A stretch of DNA of 33,784 nt from an uncultured Clostridia bacterium (GCA_944384235.1 CALWSP010000005.1:1-33784), one strand, 5' to 3'; positions 14,380-24,969 are shown, counted from the first letter of the stretch. Notes: generated from the letters alone by a model not told the origin. Numbers and translations: made by a program.

Positions 14380-17300
14380 ATGGATAAATTTAAAGCTGGT
14401 ATAGATATTGGCTCAACTACTATTAAAGTGGTTGTGTTAGATGAAAAAAACAATATAGTTTTTAAAGATTATAGAAGACATCGCTCAAACATTCAGGAAA
14501 CTCTTTTAGACCTTATTAAAGAGGCTAGGGAAGAAATTGGGAATGTTCACTTTAGTGCTATGATTACTGGAAGTGGCGGGCTTTCTATTTCTGAATGGAT
14601 TAAAATTCCTTTTATTCAAGAGGTTGTGGCTGTTAGCAACGCTATTGATTTTGTTGCTCCTCAAACTGATGTTGCTATTGAAATTGGTGGAGAAGATGCT
14701 AAAATTATATATTTTAGAGGCGGTATAGAGCAGAGAATGAACGGAATTTGTGCTGGAGGCACAGGTTCTTTTATTGACCAAATGGCGTCCCTTTTATTAA
14801 CTGACGCAACTGGCTTAAACGAATTTGCTAAAAGTTACGAAGTTATTTACCCTATTGCTGCTAGATGTGGCGTTTTTGCAAAAACTGACATTCAGCCTTT
14901 AATTAACGAGGGTGCGAGCAAAGCTGACCTTGCTGTTTCTATTTTCCAAGCAGTTGTGAACCAAACTATTAGCGGACTTGCTTGCGGAAAGCCTATTAGA
15001 GGCAAAGTGGCTTTTTTAGGCGGGCCTTTACACTTTTTAACTGAGCTTAAAAACAGATTTATTGACGTTTTAAACCTTAAAGAGGACGAGGTTATTGAGC
15101 TTGAAAACTCCCACCTTTTTGCTGCTATGGGCAGTGCTTTAAGTTCTAAGAGCGAAGATGATTTTGATTTTGACAAGCTTATTTCAAATTTAATGGGGCA
15201 AAAGCATTTGAAGATGGAAATTAACAGACTTGAGCCTCTTTTTGAAAGCGAAGAAGATTACATAGAATTTAAAGAAAGGCACGAAAAGGCTCAAGTTGCT
15301 AAAAAAGAGCTTAGTTCATATAGTGGCGACATATTTTTAGGAATTGACTCTGGTTCAACCACTTCTAAAATTGCTCTTATTGGAGAAGAGGGAGAGATTT
15401 TATACTCTTTTTATGCTGGAAACGAGGGCAGCCCTTTAAAAATGATTACTTCTGCTTTAAAGCATATTTACGAGATTTTGCCAAGCTCAGCCCAAATTAA
15501 AAAAGCTTGTGTTACTGGATATGGCGAGGGGCTTATTAAAGAAGCTCTTATGGTTGATTTAGGGGAGATTGAAACTGTTGCCCATTACAGAGCAGCTGCA
15601 TTTTTTGACCCTGAAGTTGATTTTATTTTGGACATTGGCGGCCAAGATATGAAGTGTATTAGAATTAAAGACAAGGTTATTGACAGCGTGCAATTAAACG
15701 AGGCTTGTTCTGCTGGCTGTGGCTCTTTTATTGAAACTTTTGCAAAGGGCCTTAATTTTAATGTGCAAGACTTTGCTAAAGTTGCTTTGTTTGCAAAGTG
15801 TCCTATTGACCTTGGCTCTAGATGCACTGTGTTTATGAACTCTAGAGTTAAGCAGGCTCAAAAGGAAGGGGCTGAAGTTTCGGACATATCTTCTGGCCTT
15901 GCTTATTCTGTTATTAAAAACGCTTTACAAAAAGTTATTAAAATTACTGACCCAACTCAAATGGGTGAACATATTGTTGTGCAAGGCGGAACTTTCTACA
16001 ACGAGGCAGTTTTAAGAGCTTTTGAAAAAATATCTACAAGAAAGGCAATTAGGCCAGACATTAGCGGAATTATGGGCGCTTTTGGTGCGGCTTTAATTGC
16101 TAGGGACAAATATGTTAAAGGGGAAAAAACAACTCTTTTAACTAAAGAGGAGCTTGAAAGTTTAAAGGTGAACACCGCTTTTACTAGGTGCCAAAAGTGT
16201 AGCAACACTTGCCTTTTAACTATTAACAAATTTAACGGTGGAAGAAGATTTATTTCTGGAAACAGATGTGAAAGAGGTTTAGGAAAAGAGGCTAACATTT
16301 CAAATGTTCCAAACTTATTTAAGTTTAAATATGACAGGCTTTTTGGCTATAAGCCACTTAAAGAGGAAGAAGCTAAAAGAGGCGTTGTGGGGCTTCCTAG
16401 GGTGCTTAATATGTATGAGGATTATCCTCTTTGGTTCACATTTTTTAACGAGCTTGGTTTTAGCGTTAAATTAAGCCCAAAAAGCAACAGGGCAGTTTAT
16501 GAAAAGGGCATTGAGTCTATTCCTAGCGAATCTGCTTGTTACCCTGCCAAAATGGTTCACGGCCACATTAAGGCTTTAATTGACGATGGAGTTAAATTTA
16601 TTTTCTACCCTTGTGTTGCTTACGAGAAGAAGGAAATTGAAAACTCTGACAGCAGTTACAACTGCCCTATTGTTACAAGCTACCCTGAAAACATTAAAAA
16701 CAATGTTGAAGAAATTAGAGAGCTTAACATTGATTTTAGAAGCCCATTTTTTAACTTAAACGACGAAGAAAACATTGTTAAAAGGCTTCAAGAAGTTTTC
16801 CCTGAAATTGACAAAAACGAGGTTGAAAAGGCTGCTAGAGCTGGAATTAAAGAGCAGAAAAAGTTTAGGGAAGATGTTAGAAAAGAGGGAGAAAAAGCCC
16901 TTGAATATGTTAAGAAAAACAACATAACTGGCATTGTTATTGCAGGCAGGCCTTACCACATAGACCCTGAAATTAACCACGGTATTCCTGAAATGATTAC
17001 TAGCTATGGTGTGGCTGTTTTAAGCGAGGACAGCATTTCCCACCTTGGCGTTGAAAAGGTTGAAAGGCCTCTTAATGTTAGGGACCAATGGGCTTACCAT
17101 TCAAGGCTTTATGCTGCCGCAAGTTTTGTTAAAGACGAGAAAAACCTTGAGCTTATTCAGCTTAACAGCTTTGGTTGTGGCCTTGACGCTGTAACTAGCG
17201 ACGAAGTTAGCGACATTATGGCTAACGCTGGAAAAATTTACACTCTTTTAAAAATTGACGAAGTTAGCAACCTTGGCGCAGTTAGAATTAGAATTAGGTC

Positions 17301-18627
17301 GCTTTTTGCTGCCCTTGAAGAAAGAAAGGACAAGGCTTTTAAGCCTAGCAGAAGCGACAAGAAAATTAAAAGAGTTATTTTCACAAAAGAAATGAAGAAA
17401 AAGCACACAATTTTAATGCCTCAAATGTCACCTATTCATTTTGACATTGCAAAAGAGGCTATGAGAAATTGCGGATACAACGTGGAGTTAATGCCAGCTA
17501 TTGACAAAAGCAGTATTGACACTGGTTTAAGGTATGTAAACAACGACGCTTGCTATCCTGCACTTATTGTTGTTGGACAGCTTTTAAACGCTTTAAAATC
17601 TGGCAAATACGACCTTGACAACGTTTCTGTTATGATTAGCCAAACTGGTGGCGGTTGCAGGGCAACAAACTACATTGGCTTTATTAGAAGGGCTTTTAAA
17701 AACGCTGGACTTGAACACATTCCTGTTATTTCTGTTAGTGCTAGTGGAATTGAGAAAAACCCTGGCTTTAAAATTACTCCAAAGCTTGTTATGGGCATAT
17801 TACAAGCCATTTTATACGGCGATTTACTTATGAGAGTTCTTTACAGAACTAGGCCTTATGAAGTTAATAAAGGCTCAGCGGAGGCTCTTTACAACAAGTG
17901 GAACGAGGTTTGTAAAAAAGCTGTTTTAAAGGCTAGTTATTTTGAGTTTAGAAAAAATGTGCAGGAAATTGTTAAAGATTTTGACAACTTAGAGCTTGAT
18001 GAAAGGGTTAAAAAAGTTAGAGTTGGTGTTGTTGGCGAAATTTTAGTTAAGTTCCACCCAACTGCTAACAACGACGTTGTGGGAATGTTAGAAGAAGAGG
18101 GAGCAGAGGCTGTTGTGCCTGATTTAATTAACTTCTTTACTTACAGCCTTTACAACAACAAATACAAGGAAATTTACTTAGGTATGAGCCGTAAAAACAC
18201 TATTATGGCAAACACTGCTATTAAGTTTATTGAAAGTTACAGAAGATGTATGAGCGACGCTCTTGAAAAGAGCAAAAGGTTTGAAAGACCTATGGACATT
18301 GCTGAGCTTGGGGCTTTAGCTGAAGATGTTGTTAGCCTTGGAAACCAAACTGGCGAAGGTTGGTTTTTAACTGCTGAGCTTTTAGAGCTTATTCACAGCG
18401 GAGTTGACAACAACATTTGTGCTCAGCCATTTGCTTGTTTACCTAACCACATAACTGGAAAGGGCGTTATTAAAGAGCTTAAAAGAAGAAACCAAAACAG
18501 CAACATTGTTGCTATTGACTACGACCCTGGTGCAAGCGAGGTTAACCAAATTAACAGAATTAAGCTTATGCTTAGTGTAGCCGAGAAGAACTTAGCTAAA
18601 AAAGAAGCTGCAAGCTGTGTTGAATAA
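14380..18627 (+). CDS. Large acyl-CoA dehydratase activase-related protein (two ASKHA ATPase modules plus DUF2229/HgdB-like region)
   Basis: A 1415-residue cytoplasmic protein. Two BadF/BcrA/HgdC-type ATPase modules lie in tandem (about 1-255 and 315-590). Each has a phosphate-binding [10 protein letters not shown] or [13 protein letters not shown] motif and a pair of Cys (C124/C163 and C443/C482) spaced 39 residues apart, as in HgdC, where such Cys hold the dimer-bridging [4Fe-4S] cluster. A Cys-rich segment follows (CQKCSNTC, about 604-611), then a DUF2229 region ([28 protein letters not shown]), and an HgdB-like C-terminal part ([35 protein letters not shown]). HgdC-type activators drive ATP-dependent electron transfer into 2-hydroxyacyl-CoA dehydratases. 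These giant fusions are widespread in anaerobes and have no assigned substrate. The gene stands alone, with GAGGAGAG before the ATG. Confidence 0.9.
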   Translation: MDKFKAGIDIGSTTIKVVVLDEKNNIVFKDYRRHRSNIQETLLDLIKEAREEIGNVHFSAMITGSGGLSISEWIKIPFIQEVVAVSNAIDFVAPQTDVAIEIGGEDAKIIYFRGGIEQRMNGICAGGTGSFIDQMASLLLTDATGLNEFAKSYEVIYPIAARCGVFAKTDIQPLINEGASKADLAVSIFQAVVNQTISGLACGKPIRGKVAFLGGPLHFLTELKNRFIDVLNLKEDEVIELENSHLFAAMGSALSSKSEDDFDFDKLISNLMGQKHLKMEINRLEPLFESEEDYIEFKERHEKAQVAKKELSSYSGDIFLGIDSGSTTSKIALIGEEGEILYSFYAGNEGSPLKMITSALKHIYEILPSSAQIKKACVTGYGEGLIKEALMVDLGEIETVAHYRAAAFFDPEVDFILDIGGQDMKCIRIKDKVIDSVQLNEACSAGCGSFIETFAKGLNFNVQDFAKVALFAKCPIDLGSRCTVFMNSRVKQAQKEGAEVSDISSGLAYSVIKNALQKVIKITDPTQMGEHIVVQGGTFYNEAVLRAFEKISTRKAIRPDISGIMGAFGAALIARDKYVKGEKTTLLTKEELESLKVNTAFTRCQKCSNTCLLTINKFNGGRRFISGNRCERGLGKEANISNVPNLFKFKYDRLFGYKPLKEEEAKRGVVGLPRVLNMYEDYPLWFTFFNELGFSVKLSPKSNRAVYEKGIESIPSESACYPAKMVHGHIKALIDDGVKFIFYPCVAYEKKEIENSDSSYNCPIVTSYPENIKNNVEEIRELNIDFRSPFFNLNDEENIVKRLQEVFPEIDKNEVEKAARAGIKEQKKFREDVRKEGEKALEYVKKNNITGIVIAGRPYHIDPEINHGIPEMITSYGVAVLSEDSISHLGVEKVERPLNVRDQWAYHSRLYAAASFVKDEKNLELIQLNSFGCGLDAVTSDEVSDIMANAGKIYTLLKIDEVSNLGAVRIRIRSLFAALEERKDKAFKPSRSDKKIKRVIFTKEMKKKHTILMPQMSPIHFDIAKEAMRNCGYNVELMPAIDKSSIDTGLRYVNNDACYPALIVVGQLLNALKSGKYDLDNVSVMISQTGGGCRATNYIGFIRRAFKNAGLEHIPVISVSASGIEKNPGFKITPKLVMGILQAILYGDLLMRVLYRTRPYEVNKGSAEALYNKWNEVCKKAVLKASYFEFRKNVQEIVKDFDNLELDERVKKVRVGVVGEILVKFHPTANNDVVGMLEEEGAEAVVPDLINFFTYSLYNNKYKEIYLGMSRKNTIMANTAIKFIESYRRCMSDALEKSKRFERPMDIAELGALAEDVVSLGNQTGEGWFLTAELLELIHSGVDNNICAQPFACLPNHITGKGVIKELKRRNQNSNIVAIDYDPGASEVNQINRIKLMLSVAEKNLAKKEAASCVE

Positions 18628-18657
18628 AAAAAAGAGAGGTTTAACCTCTCTTTTTTT
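18628..18657. terminator. Bidirectional terminator between the activase gene and prfC
   Basis: Stem AAAAGAGAGG / CCTCTCTTTT around TTTAA (centre about 18642), with A-run before and T-run after, so it serves both convergent genes. Confidence 0.9.
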
Positions 18658-18658
18658 A

Positions 18659-20239
18659 TTAGAAATTATCATCAACTGAAAGAGCTTCAACAAGCTCAAC
18701 ATCTTCGTTTCTTTCAGCAAATGTGTTTAGCGCATATTCATTTGCAAAGAGCAAAATTGGCCTTTCAAAGTGGTCAAAAACTAGTGTGCAACGAGAATTT
18801 GTTAAATCCTTTATTTCATCAACTGTTTTTCCTTTAACCCACCTTGCAACGCTATAATTCATAGGTTCCATTCTAATTTCTGAGTTATATTCGTTTTTAA
18901 GCCTATATTCAAAAACTTCAAACTGCAAGTTACCAACAGCTCCTAAAACTACGTCGTTATATTCTGTTTTATAAATTTGAATTGCACCTTCTTGAGCCAA
19001 CTGGTCTACACCTTTTTGGAACTGTTTTGCTTTCATTGTGTCTACTGGCCTAACTTTCATAAAAAGTTCTGGTGGGAAAGTTGGGAGAGGCTCAAAGAAA
19101 AGTTTTTCTTTAGAGTTTGTTAAAGTGTCCCCAATTTGGTATGTGCCAGTGTCGTAGATTCCGATTATATCTCCAGCCATTGCGTTATCAACTGTTTCTC
19201 TTTCATTTGCCATAAGCTGTGTTGACTGGTTTAGTTTCATTTTTTTACCAGTTCTTGAAAGTGTTACTTCCATTCCTCTTTCAAATGTTCCAGAGCAAAT
19301 TCTGAAAAAGGCTAGCCTATCTCTATGAGCTGGGTTCATATTTGCCTGTATTTTGAAAATAAAGCCTGAGAAAAACTCATCTGTTGGCTGAACTTCACCA
19401 TCTAAAGTTTTTCTTGCTGTTGGAGGAGGGCTCATTTGCAAGAAGTGGTCTAAAAATTCTGTTACGCCAAAATCTGCAAGGGCTGTTCCAAAAAAGACTG
19501 GGGAAAGTTTACCTTTTGAAATTAGCTCCATATCAAACTCGTTTCCTGCCACGTCTAAAAGCTCAATTTCATCTCTTAAATTTTGCAAGTTTTCTTCAAA
19601 AAGAATGTCATCAAGCTGTTTATCATAAACTCCATCTTCGGAAAGATTTATTGTGCGTTTTTCTTTGAAAAGGTGAATTTTATTTTCTAGCCTATCGTAG
19701 ACACCTTCAAAATATGCTCCATTTCCTATTGGCCAAGTTACCGCAACAGATGGAAGGCCAAGAGCGTTTTCAAGCTCCTCTAAAAGAGCTAAAGGCTCCA
19801 TACCATCTCTATCTAGCTTGTTCATAAAAGTGAAAATTGGAATTCCTCTCATACTACAAACTTTGAAAAGTTTCCTAGTTTGAGCTTCAACGCCTTTTGC
19901 AGAGTCTATTACCATAACGGCAGAGTCTACTGAAGTTAAAATTCTATAAGTGTCCTCGCCAAAGTCGTTATGGCCTGGCGTGTCCATTATGGAAACTATT
20001 TTGTCGTTATATTCAAATTGCATAACAGAGGAAGTTACTGAAATTCCTCTTTGTTTTTCAATTTCCATCCAGTCTGACTTTGCAGAACGGCCTTTTCTTG
20101 CTTTTACTGCACCTGCCTCGTGAATTGCCCCGCCGTGGAGCAGAAGCTTTTCTGTTAAAGTTGTTTTACCAGCATCTGGGTGGGAAATGATGCCGAAAAT
20201 TCTTCTTTTATTTATTAAATTAATATCAGGCTTTGCCAT
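18659..20239 (-). CDS. prfC: Peptide chain release factor 3
   Basis: A 526-residue translational GTPase that recycles RF1/RF2 from the ribosome after termination. G1 is [16 protein letters not shown], switch II is [10 protein letters not shown] and the NKLD motif is in FMNKLDRDG. Early markers [12 protein letters not shown] and [21 protein letters not shown] distinguish RF3 from EF-G. Length matches the family (about 525-530). AAAGGAA precedes the ATG. It is a single-gene transcript with its own promoter (20284-20312). Confidence 0.96.
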   Translation of the reverse strand: MAKPDINLINKRRIFGIISHPDAGKTTLTEKLLLHGGAIHEAGAVKARKGRSAKSDWMEIEKQRGISVTSSVMQFEYNDKIVSIMDTPGHNDFGEDTYRILTSVDSAVMVIDSAKGVEAQTRKLFKVCSMRGIPIFTFMNKLDRDGMEPLALLEELENALGLPSVAVTWPIGNGAYFEGVYDRLENKIHLFKEKRTINLSEDGVYDKQLDDILFEENLQNLRDEIELLDVAGNEFDMELISKGKLSPVFFGTALADFGVTEFLDHFLQMSPPPTARKTLDGEVQPTDEFFSGFIFKIQANMNPAHRDRLAFFRICSGTFERGMEVTLSRTGKKMKLNQSTQLMANERETVDNAMAGDIIGIYDTGTYQIGDTLTNSKEKLFFEPLPTFPPELFMKVRPVDTMKAKQFQKGVDQLAQEGAIQIYKTEYNDVVLGAVGNLQFEVFEYRLKNEYNSEIRMEPMNYSVARWVKGKTVDEIKDLTNSRCTLVFDHFERPILLFANEYALNTFAERNEDVELVEALSVDDNF

Positions 20240-20283
20240 AACAAAATTCCTTTCTTAAACTAAACTTTCTTCTTATCTTTTCT

Positions 20284-20312
20284 ATTTTATAGTATAGGTT
20301 ACATATTTGCAA
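20284..20312 (-). promoter_or_regulatory. Promoter of prfC
   Basis: On the minus strand TTGCAA (20312-20307), 17-nt spacer, TAAAAT (20289-20284). Confidence 0.65.
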
Positions 20313-20410
20313 GAACTTTTTTACAGATATGGCAATTATTTTGCATTTATTTATTATGTGTTATAGTTTAAAATATTATTTGTAGCTTAGAAAAAAAGGA
20401 GGTTTTTAAA

Positions 20411-21091
20411 ATGAAAAAAATTATTTTGTTAAGTTGCATTTTTTCTTTAGCTATGGGTAGTGGAGTTATGGCTAAGGAGGTTTACAAAGGTTACATATTT
20501 TTAGGTGGAAGCAATGGTTTTGAAGTTATTAAAGATTTTGGTTGGATTAAGGACAAATGCACAACAGAAAGCACTAGTTGTGTTGTAGAAAGCACGACAG
20601 AGGCGACAACAAGGCCAGTTGTAGAAAGCACGACGCAGGAGACGACAAGGCCAGTTGTAGAAAGCACGACGCAGGAGACAACAAGGCCAGTTGTAGAAAG
20701 CACGACAGAAAGCACAACTGAAGCTAGTGGATATGAAAAAGAGCTTTTAAATTTGGTGAACAACGCTAGAAAACAGCAGGGGCTTGGAGAAGTTAAATTA
20801 AGTGAAAGCCTTTCAAATGTTGCTAGAATTAAGTCTGAGGATATGAGCAAGAACAATTATTTTTCTCACACATCGCCTACATATGGCACGCCTTTTGAAA
20901 TGTTGAAAAAGTTTCAAATTAGCTACAAAACAGCAGGAGAGAACATTGCAAGAGGGCAGAAAAACGCTCAAGAAGTGTTTAACGCTTGGATGAACTCTGA
21001 AGGCCACAGAAAGAACATATTAAACGGCAATTTCACTCAAATGGGAATTGGCTTACATAACGGATATTGGACCCAAATTTTTATTGGGTAG
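20411..21091 (+). CDS. Secreted CAP (SCP/PR1, YkwD-like) domain protein with Thr/Glu-rich tandem repeat linker
   Basis: A 226-residue secreted protein. Residues 1-21 are a signal peptide (MKKIILLSCIFSLAMGSGVMA). After a short N-terminal domain comes a low-complexity linker of 12-residue repeats (VESTTQETTRPV type, about 59-106), then a CAP domain (about 108-226). CAP hallmarks are LLNLVNNARKQQGL, the SHTSP motif, the GENIARG motif, WMNSEGHRKNIL and FTQMGIGL. Bacterial CAP proteins are extracellular, of mostly unknown function, some tied to the wall or to sporulation. AAAGGAGG precedes the ATG and a terminator follows. Confidence 0.92.
   Translation: MKKIILLSCIFSLAMGSGVMAKEVYKGYIFLGGSNGFEVIKDFGWIKDKCTTESTSCVVESTTEATTRPVVESTTQETTRPVVESTTQETTRPVVESTTESTTEASGYEKELLNLVNNARKQQGLGEVKLSESLSNVARIKSEDMSKNNYFSHTSPTYGTPFEMLKKFQISYKTAGENIARGQKNAQEVFNAWMNSEGHRKNILNGNFTQMGIGLHNGYWTQIFIG
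20585..20728 (+). repeat. 36-nt tandem repeats inside the CAP gene
   Basis: Units start at 20585, 20621 and 20657, with a partial fourth at 20693. Each encodes 12 residues of the VESTT-x-x-TTRPV type. Units 2 and 3 differ at a single base, so the array probably changes length by slippage or recombination. The unit is a multiple of three, so the frame is kept. Confidence 0.9.
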
Positions 21092-21098
21092 TTAAATT

Positions 21099-21137
21099 TA
21101 AGTGTCTTAAAAGTTTCTTTTAGGACACTTTTTTTGC
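21099..21137 (+). terminator. Terminator of the CAP gene
   Basis: AAGTGTC (21100-21106) pairs with GACACTT (21124-21130); the inner TAAAA/TTTTA extends the stem. A T-run follows. Confidence 0.85.
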
Positions 21138-21169
21138 ATATTAAATGGATATTTTTAATAAAATTATAC

Positions 21170-21198
21170 TTGAAAAAAAGTGGAAAATATATTAAAAT
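21170..21198 (+). promoter_or_regulatory. Promoter of the L,D-transpeptidase operon
   Basis: TTGAAA (21170-21175), 17-nt spacer, TAAAAT (21193-21198). Confidence 0.7.
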
Positions 21199-21230
21199 AG
21201 AAACATTAGTTTAGGTGGGAGAGTTTGAAA

Positions 21231-22802
21231 ATGGCAGAAAAGAAAACAGTTGAAGAACTTATTGGAAAATTAGACGAGAAAGAGAAAAAGCGTTCAAGAA
21301 AAAACAAAGGCGGAAAAGGAGGCAAAAAACCTTTTATTTACTTAGGTTTAGCCCTTTTAATTTTGTTTGTTTTATACATAGCTATTGGCGAGGTTAAATA
21401 CAAGGGCAAGTTTTTGCCAAACACCGTTATTAACGGAACTGATTTTTCTGGTATGACAGCTGAGGAGGTTGAAAGCTACTACCAAAAAGTTGCAAACAAC
21501 TACAAGCTTGACATAACTAAAGGTGGAAGCGTTGTGGACACCCTTTTAGCTAGTGACTTTGACTTTGTTGTTACTGGAAGTGCTGTTGAAAAAATTAACG
21601 AAAAAATTGACTTACAGCCTAATTACAAATGGCTTAGTGCTATTTTAGGGGAAAAAGACGAGTATGAAATTAACAACATTTTATGGTATGACGAGGGAAA
21701 GTTAAAAAACTTTATTGTGAATTCAAAAGGCTACAATATGCCAACAACTAGAAAAAGCAAGCAAGGAACTATATATTACAACGGCGAAAATTTCCAAGTT
21801 ATTCCACCTGTTGTTTCAGACGAAATTGAGCCTTTAAAGTATATTAACGCTGTTAAGGGGAAAGTTGACACCCTTCAAAGGGTTATGAACGTTGAAGAAG
21901 AAAACTGTTATGCTAAGTATGACTTTAACGACGAGATTAAGCAAAAGCTTGAAAAGGCTTGCGAAGATGCCTACAAGTTTTTTAACGAAAAAGAATTTAA
22001 CATTAAGTTAAAAAACAACGAGGACTACGACTTTAGAAAAGAAGTTATTAACTACGCTTACAACATAGACTACAAGTATGATTTTATTTGCAACGAAAAG
22101 ACTATTTCTTCTGGTGTTGAGGCTCTTTCTAAAATTCACAACACTATGGGAAAAGAAATTGAGTTTGAAACTTCCCACGGCACTAAAGTGAAGGTTAAAG
22201 GCGGGGACTATGGCACAAAAATTAACTCTAAAGAGCTTGAGATGTATATGAAAAAGGCTTTTATTGAAAAAGAAGATGTAAACTGTGTTATTGACTACAA
22301 AAAGAACACTTTAGGAGATAGCATTGGAATTGGGGACACATATGTTGAAATTGACTTAACAAACCAATATTTATATATGTATGTTGACGGGAAGTTAGTT
22401 AAAAAAGCCCCAGTTGTTACTGGCTTGCCTGGAAGCAGGGCAACGCCTCAAGGGGTTTACAGAATGAAAAACAGGCTAACTGACGTGCCTTTAGTTGGCG
22501 ACAATTATGTTACACCAGTTAAATACTGGATGGCTTTTAACGGCGGTATAGGAATTCACGACGCTGTTTGGCAAAGATATTTTGGCGGAGAGTATTACAA
22601 GAAAAAAGGCTCTCACGGGTGTGTTAATATGGCTATGAGCGATGCTAAAGATGTTTACGAAAACGCTATTGTAAATATGCCAGTTATATGCTATTACCAC
22701 GAAAGGTTACCAGAGTTTAAAGAGGTTAAATCAAGCGGGCCTATTATGGCTCAATACAGGCCTTTAACCCCAAGAGAAAGAGCTATTAGAAACAGTTTAT
22801 AG
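21231..22802 (+). CDS. L,D-transpeptidase (YkuD) with PG-binding domains, active site intact
   Basis: A 523-residue membrane-anchored extracellular enzyme that should make 3-3 cross-links in peptidoglycan. It has a basic N-terminus (KGGKKP), one membrane span (about 36-52), then a region with the PG_binding_4 pattern (FLPNTVINGTDFSGMTAEEV ... , YKLDITKGG). The YkuD domain (about 365-500) starts with YVEIDLTNQYLYMYVDGKLV and ends in an intact catalytic motif: IGIHDA and SHGCVNM with His462 and Cys464. I chose ATG 21231, which leaves GGGAGAG (21217-21223) at proper distance; a TTG at 21225 is too close. It is 21 bp ahead of a paralogue and shares its promoter. Confidence 0.93.
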   Translation: MAEKKTVEELIGKLDEKEKKRSRKNKGGKGGKKPFIYLGLALLILFVLYIAIGEVKYKGKFLPNTVINGTDFSGMTAEEVESYYQKVANNYKLDITKGGSVVDTLLASDFDFVVTGSAVEKINEKIDLQPNYKWLSAILGEKDEYEINNILWYDEGKLKNFIVNSKGYNMPTTRKSKQGTIYYNGENFQVIPPVVSDEIEPLKYINAVKGKVDTLQRVMNVEEENCYAKYDFNDEIKQKLEKACEDAYKFFNEKEFNIKLKNNEDYDFRKEVINYAYNIDYKYDFICNEKTISSGVEALSKIHNTMGKEIEFETSHGTKVKVKGGDYGTKINSKELEMYMKKAFIEKEDVNCVIDYKKNTLGDSIGIGDTYVEIDLTNQYLYMYVDGKLVKKAPVVTGLPGSRATPQGVYRMKNRLTDVPLVGDNYVTPVKYWMAFNGGIGIHDAVWQRYFGGEYYKKKGSHGCVNMAMSDAKDVYENAIVNMPVICYYHERLPEFKEVKSSGPIMAQYRPLTPRERAIRNSL

Positions 22803-22823
22803 TGTTTTGAAACGGAGAAATGT

Positions 22824-24887
22824 ATGGCAGATAATGGTGAAGAAAAGAAGATTAATTATTCTGACTTTATTAAAGAAAGCGAAGAATTTGAAAGGGAAGT
22901 TGAGTTAGAGGAAAACAGGAGAACTAACCGAATTAAAAACAAAATTAAGTCAGAAAACGGGCAAGAAATTTTAAAGGAAATTAAAAAAGAAAATTATTCT
23001 GGCAAAAGAACGAGGAAAAACCGCAGGAAAAAGGCTAATTTAAACATATTTGAAGAATATGGAAACTACGGGAAGGAAGAAGAAAAGGCTGAGGAGGAAA
23101 AAACTTTTTTCTCTTTCTTTGACAAGTTTAAGAAAAAAGAGGCTGAAGCAGAAGAAGTTAAAATTGAAGTTGAAGAACCAGAAGATGTTGTTTTTAGCAA
23201 GGAATTTGAGTATCTTGCCCTTGACGAAGAATATCAAGAGGTGGATTTTGACCCAGAGGAGGCTAAAAAAGCTGAAAGGCAGAAAAAAAGGTTTAAAATT
23301 GGCTTTTTTGCTGTGTTAGCTTTTGTTTTAGTTTACTTTGTTTTTGGGCAAATTTATTACAGCAACAGATTTTTACCTAACACTTACATTAACGGAGTTA
23401 GTTGCTCAAACAAAAGCATTAAAGAAGTTTCTGAAATTTTTAAAGACAAAATTAAAAATTACCACCTTAAAATTGTGGAGGACGAAAAGGTTATTGACGA
23501 GATTTATGGCTCTGACATTGACCTTAAATACGGGGATATGGACACAGTTTTAAAGGACATTTCTAAAAGCCAAATTAAGTTTTTATGGGCTTTTAGAGTT
23601 TTAGGCGAAAAAGAAGATGTTAAGACCAACTCTGGTTTAAAATATGACACTGACATTTTACACCAATTTATTAAAAGCTCTCTTGTGCTTTCAATTGAGC
23701 CAAGTGTGAAAAGCCAAAACGCCTCCCTTGAGTTTGTTGACGGGAAATATCAAATTAAAAAGGCTGTTGTTGGGGACGAAATTGACAAAAACGCTTTTTA
23801 CAACAACGTTATTTTTTGCATTAACAGCCTTGATGAAAACTTGGACATTAAAAACGACAATTGTTTTGTTATGCCAACTGTTTACGAAAACGACAAGGAA
23901 ATTGTTAGAGCTTGCAGAGAGGCTAACAGAATTATTAAATTTGACCTTACAATTTCTATTGACGACGACAAGTTTAATGTTCCTACTGAAGTTAAAAAAG
24001 ACTGGATTGGCGTGGACTCAAGCGGGAATTTAAAAGTTCTTACTGAAAATTTTGACCAATACATTGACAAGCTTAACAAAAGCTACGGCAAAAGCGAGAG
24101 CGAAATTGATTTTAAAACTTATCACGGCGACAGTGTTAAAGTTAAAGGTGGGGACTTTTTTAAGTCTATTAACAGAGAAAAGTTTATTACAGATATGGAA
24201 AGTGCCATTTTGTCTGAAATTGACAGAGAGGTTGTTGTTGAGTTTGAGAAAAAGGAAGTTGAGGACATTGGGCAAAGTTACATTGAGGTGGACCTTTCAA
24301 ACCAAATGCTTTGGCTTACTTTAAACGGCAAAACTGTGCTTTCAAGTCCTATTGTTAGCGGAGATGAAAGCAGGGAAAAGGCAACTAGCGAAGGTGTTTA
24401 CAGGTTAAAGGGCAAAAGCGAAAAGGTTGAAATTTTAGAAAAAGGCGAGAAAAAAAGTGTTGACAAGTTTATTTTTATAAACAGCCAAAATGGAATTTGC
24501 GACTCTAGCTGGAAAACATTTTTTGGCGGAACGGCTTACAAAAACGACGGGTCTGACGGGTATATATATGTGCCTAAAGACAAGATGGAAACTATTTTTG
24601 CAAACACCACTTTAAATATGCCAATTATATACTACCACCACAAAATTATTGAAAGTTATTTCCAAGAGGACAGCTATATGAACGAGCTTATGGAGCTTAT
24701 TAGAAACAAGCCAGAAATTCCTACATATAGCGGAGAAAGTGGAAACGAAAGCGAAGAAGAAGGCGAAGAAAAACCTGAAACAAAGGAAGAACAAAAGAAA
24801 GACGAAGAAAAGGTGGAAGAAGAAACTAATTTAGAGGCCACAACTGAAAAAAGCGAAGAAGTTTTAGAAAACTCATCTGAAAGCTAA
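22824..24887 (+). CDS. L,D-transpeptidase-like protein with lost catalytic residues (probable pseudoenzyme)
   Basis: A 687-residue paralogue of the upstream gene. A long charged cytoplasmic region (1-150, rich in Glu, Lys and Arg) leads into one membrane span (about 158-177), then the same FLPNTYINGVSCSNKSIKE-type PG_binding_4 opening. The YkuD domain starts with YIEVDLSNQMLWLTLNGKTV. At the active site the partner's SHGCVNM is replaced by SDGYIYV (D578 and Y580 for His and Cys), and IGIHDA by NGICDS. The fold landmarks FFGGTAYK and NMPIIYYHHK remain. Catalysis by the usual Cys mechanism should be impossible; a binding or regulatory role is inferred. The C-terminus is a Glu-rich tail (about 632-687). 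The reading frame is intact, so this is not a decayed gene. Confidence 0.9.
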   Translation: MADNGEEKKINYSDFIKESEEFEREVELEENRRTNRIKNKIKSENGQEILKEIKKENYSGKRTRKNRRKKANLNIFEEYGNYGKEEEKAEEEKTFFSFFDKFKKKEAEAEEVKIEVEEPEDVVFSKEFEYLALDEEYQEVDFDPEEAKKAERQKKRFKIGFFAVLAFVLVYFVFGQIYYSNRFLPNTYINGVSCSNKSIKEVSEIFKDKIKNYHLKIVEDEKVIDEIYGSDIDLKYGDMDTVLKDISKSQIKFLWAFRVLGEKEDVKTNSGLKYDTDILHQFIKSSLVLSIEPSVKSQNASLEFVDGKYQIKKAVVGDEIDKNAFYNNVIFCINSLDENLDIKNDNCFVMPTVYENDKEIVRACREANRIIKFDLTISIDDDKFNVPTEVKKDWIGVDSSGNLKVLTENFDQYIDKLNKSYGKSESEIDFKTYHGDSVKVKGGDFFKSINREKFITDMESAILSEIDREVVVEFEKKEVEDIGQSYIEVDLSNQMLWLTLNGKTVLSSPIVSGDESREKATSEGVYRLKGKSEKVEILEKGEKKSVDKFIFINSQNGICDSSWKTFFGGTAYKNDGSDGYIYVPKDKMETIFANTTLNMPIIYYHHKIIESYFQEDSYMNELMELIRNKPEIPTYSGESGNESEEEGEEKPETKEEQKKDEEKVEEETNLEATTEKSEEVLENSSES

Positions 24888-24896
24888 AAAGTTAAA

Positions 24897-24928
24897 TTTA
24901 AGTCTAGGCAATTTTGCCTAGACTTAAA
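24897..24928. repeat. 15-bp perfect inverted repeat between the pseudo-transpeptidase gene and purH
   Basis: 24897-24911 is the exact complement of 24914-24928, with a TT centre (core AAGTCTAGGCA). It follows the preceding stop by 9 bp and precedes the purH -35 by 7 bp. No T-run follows on the plus strand, so it is a poor classical terminator; it may still end the upstream operon or act as an operator. Confidence 0.6.
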
Positions 24929-24935
24929 AAATGTG

Positions 24936-24964
24936 TTGACAAAATGAATTAAAATTGTTATATT
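24936..24964 (+). promoter_or_regulatory. Promoter of the ZTP riboswitch-purH transcript
   Basis: Consensus TTGACA (24936-24941), 17-nt spacer, TATATT (24959-24964). The riboswitch begins about 6 nt after the -10. Confidence 0.85.
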
Positions 24965-24969
24965 TAAAG

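Noticed and set aside
20585..20728. 36-nt repeats considered as a CRISPR array
   Set aside because: Units are directly adjacent with no unique spacers and are in frame within the CAP protein gene.
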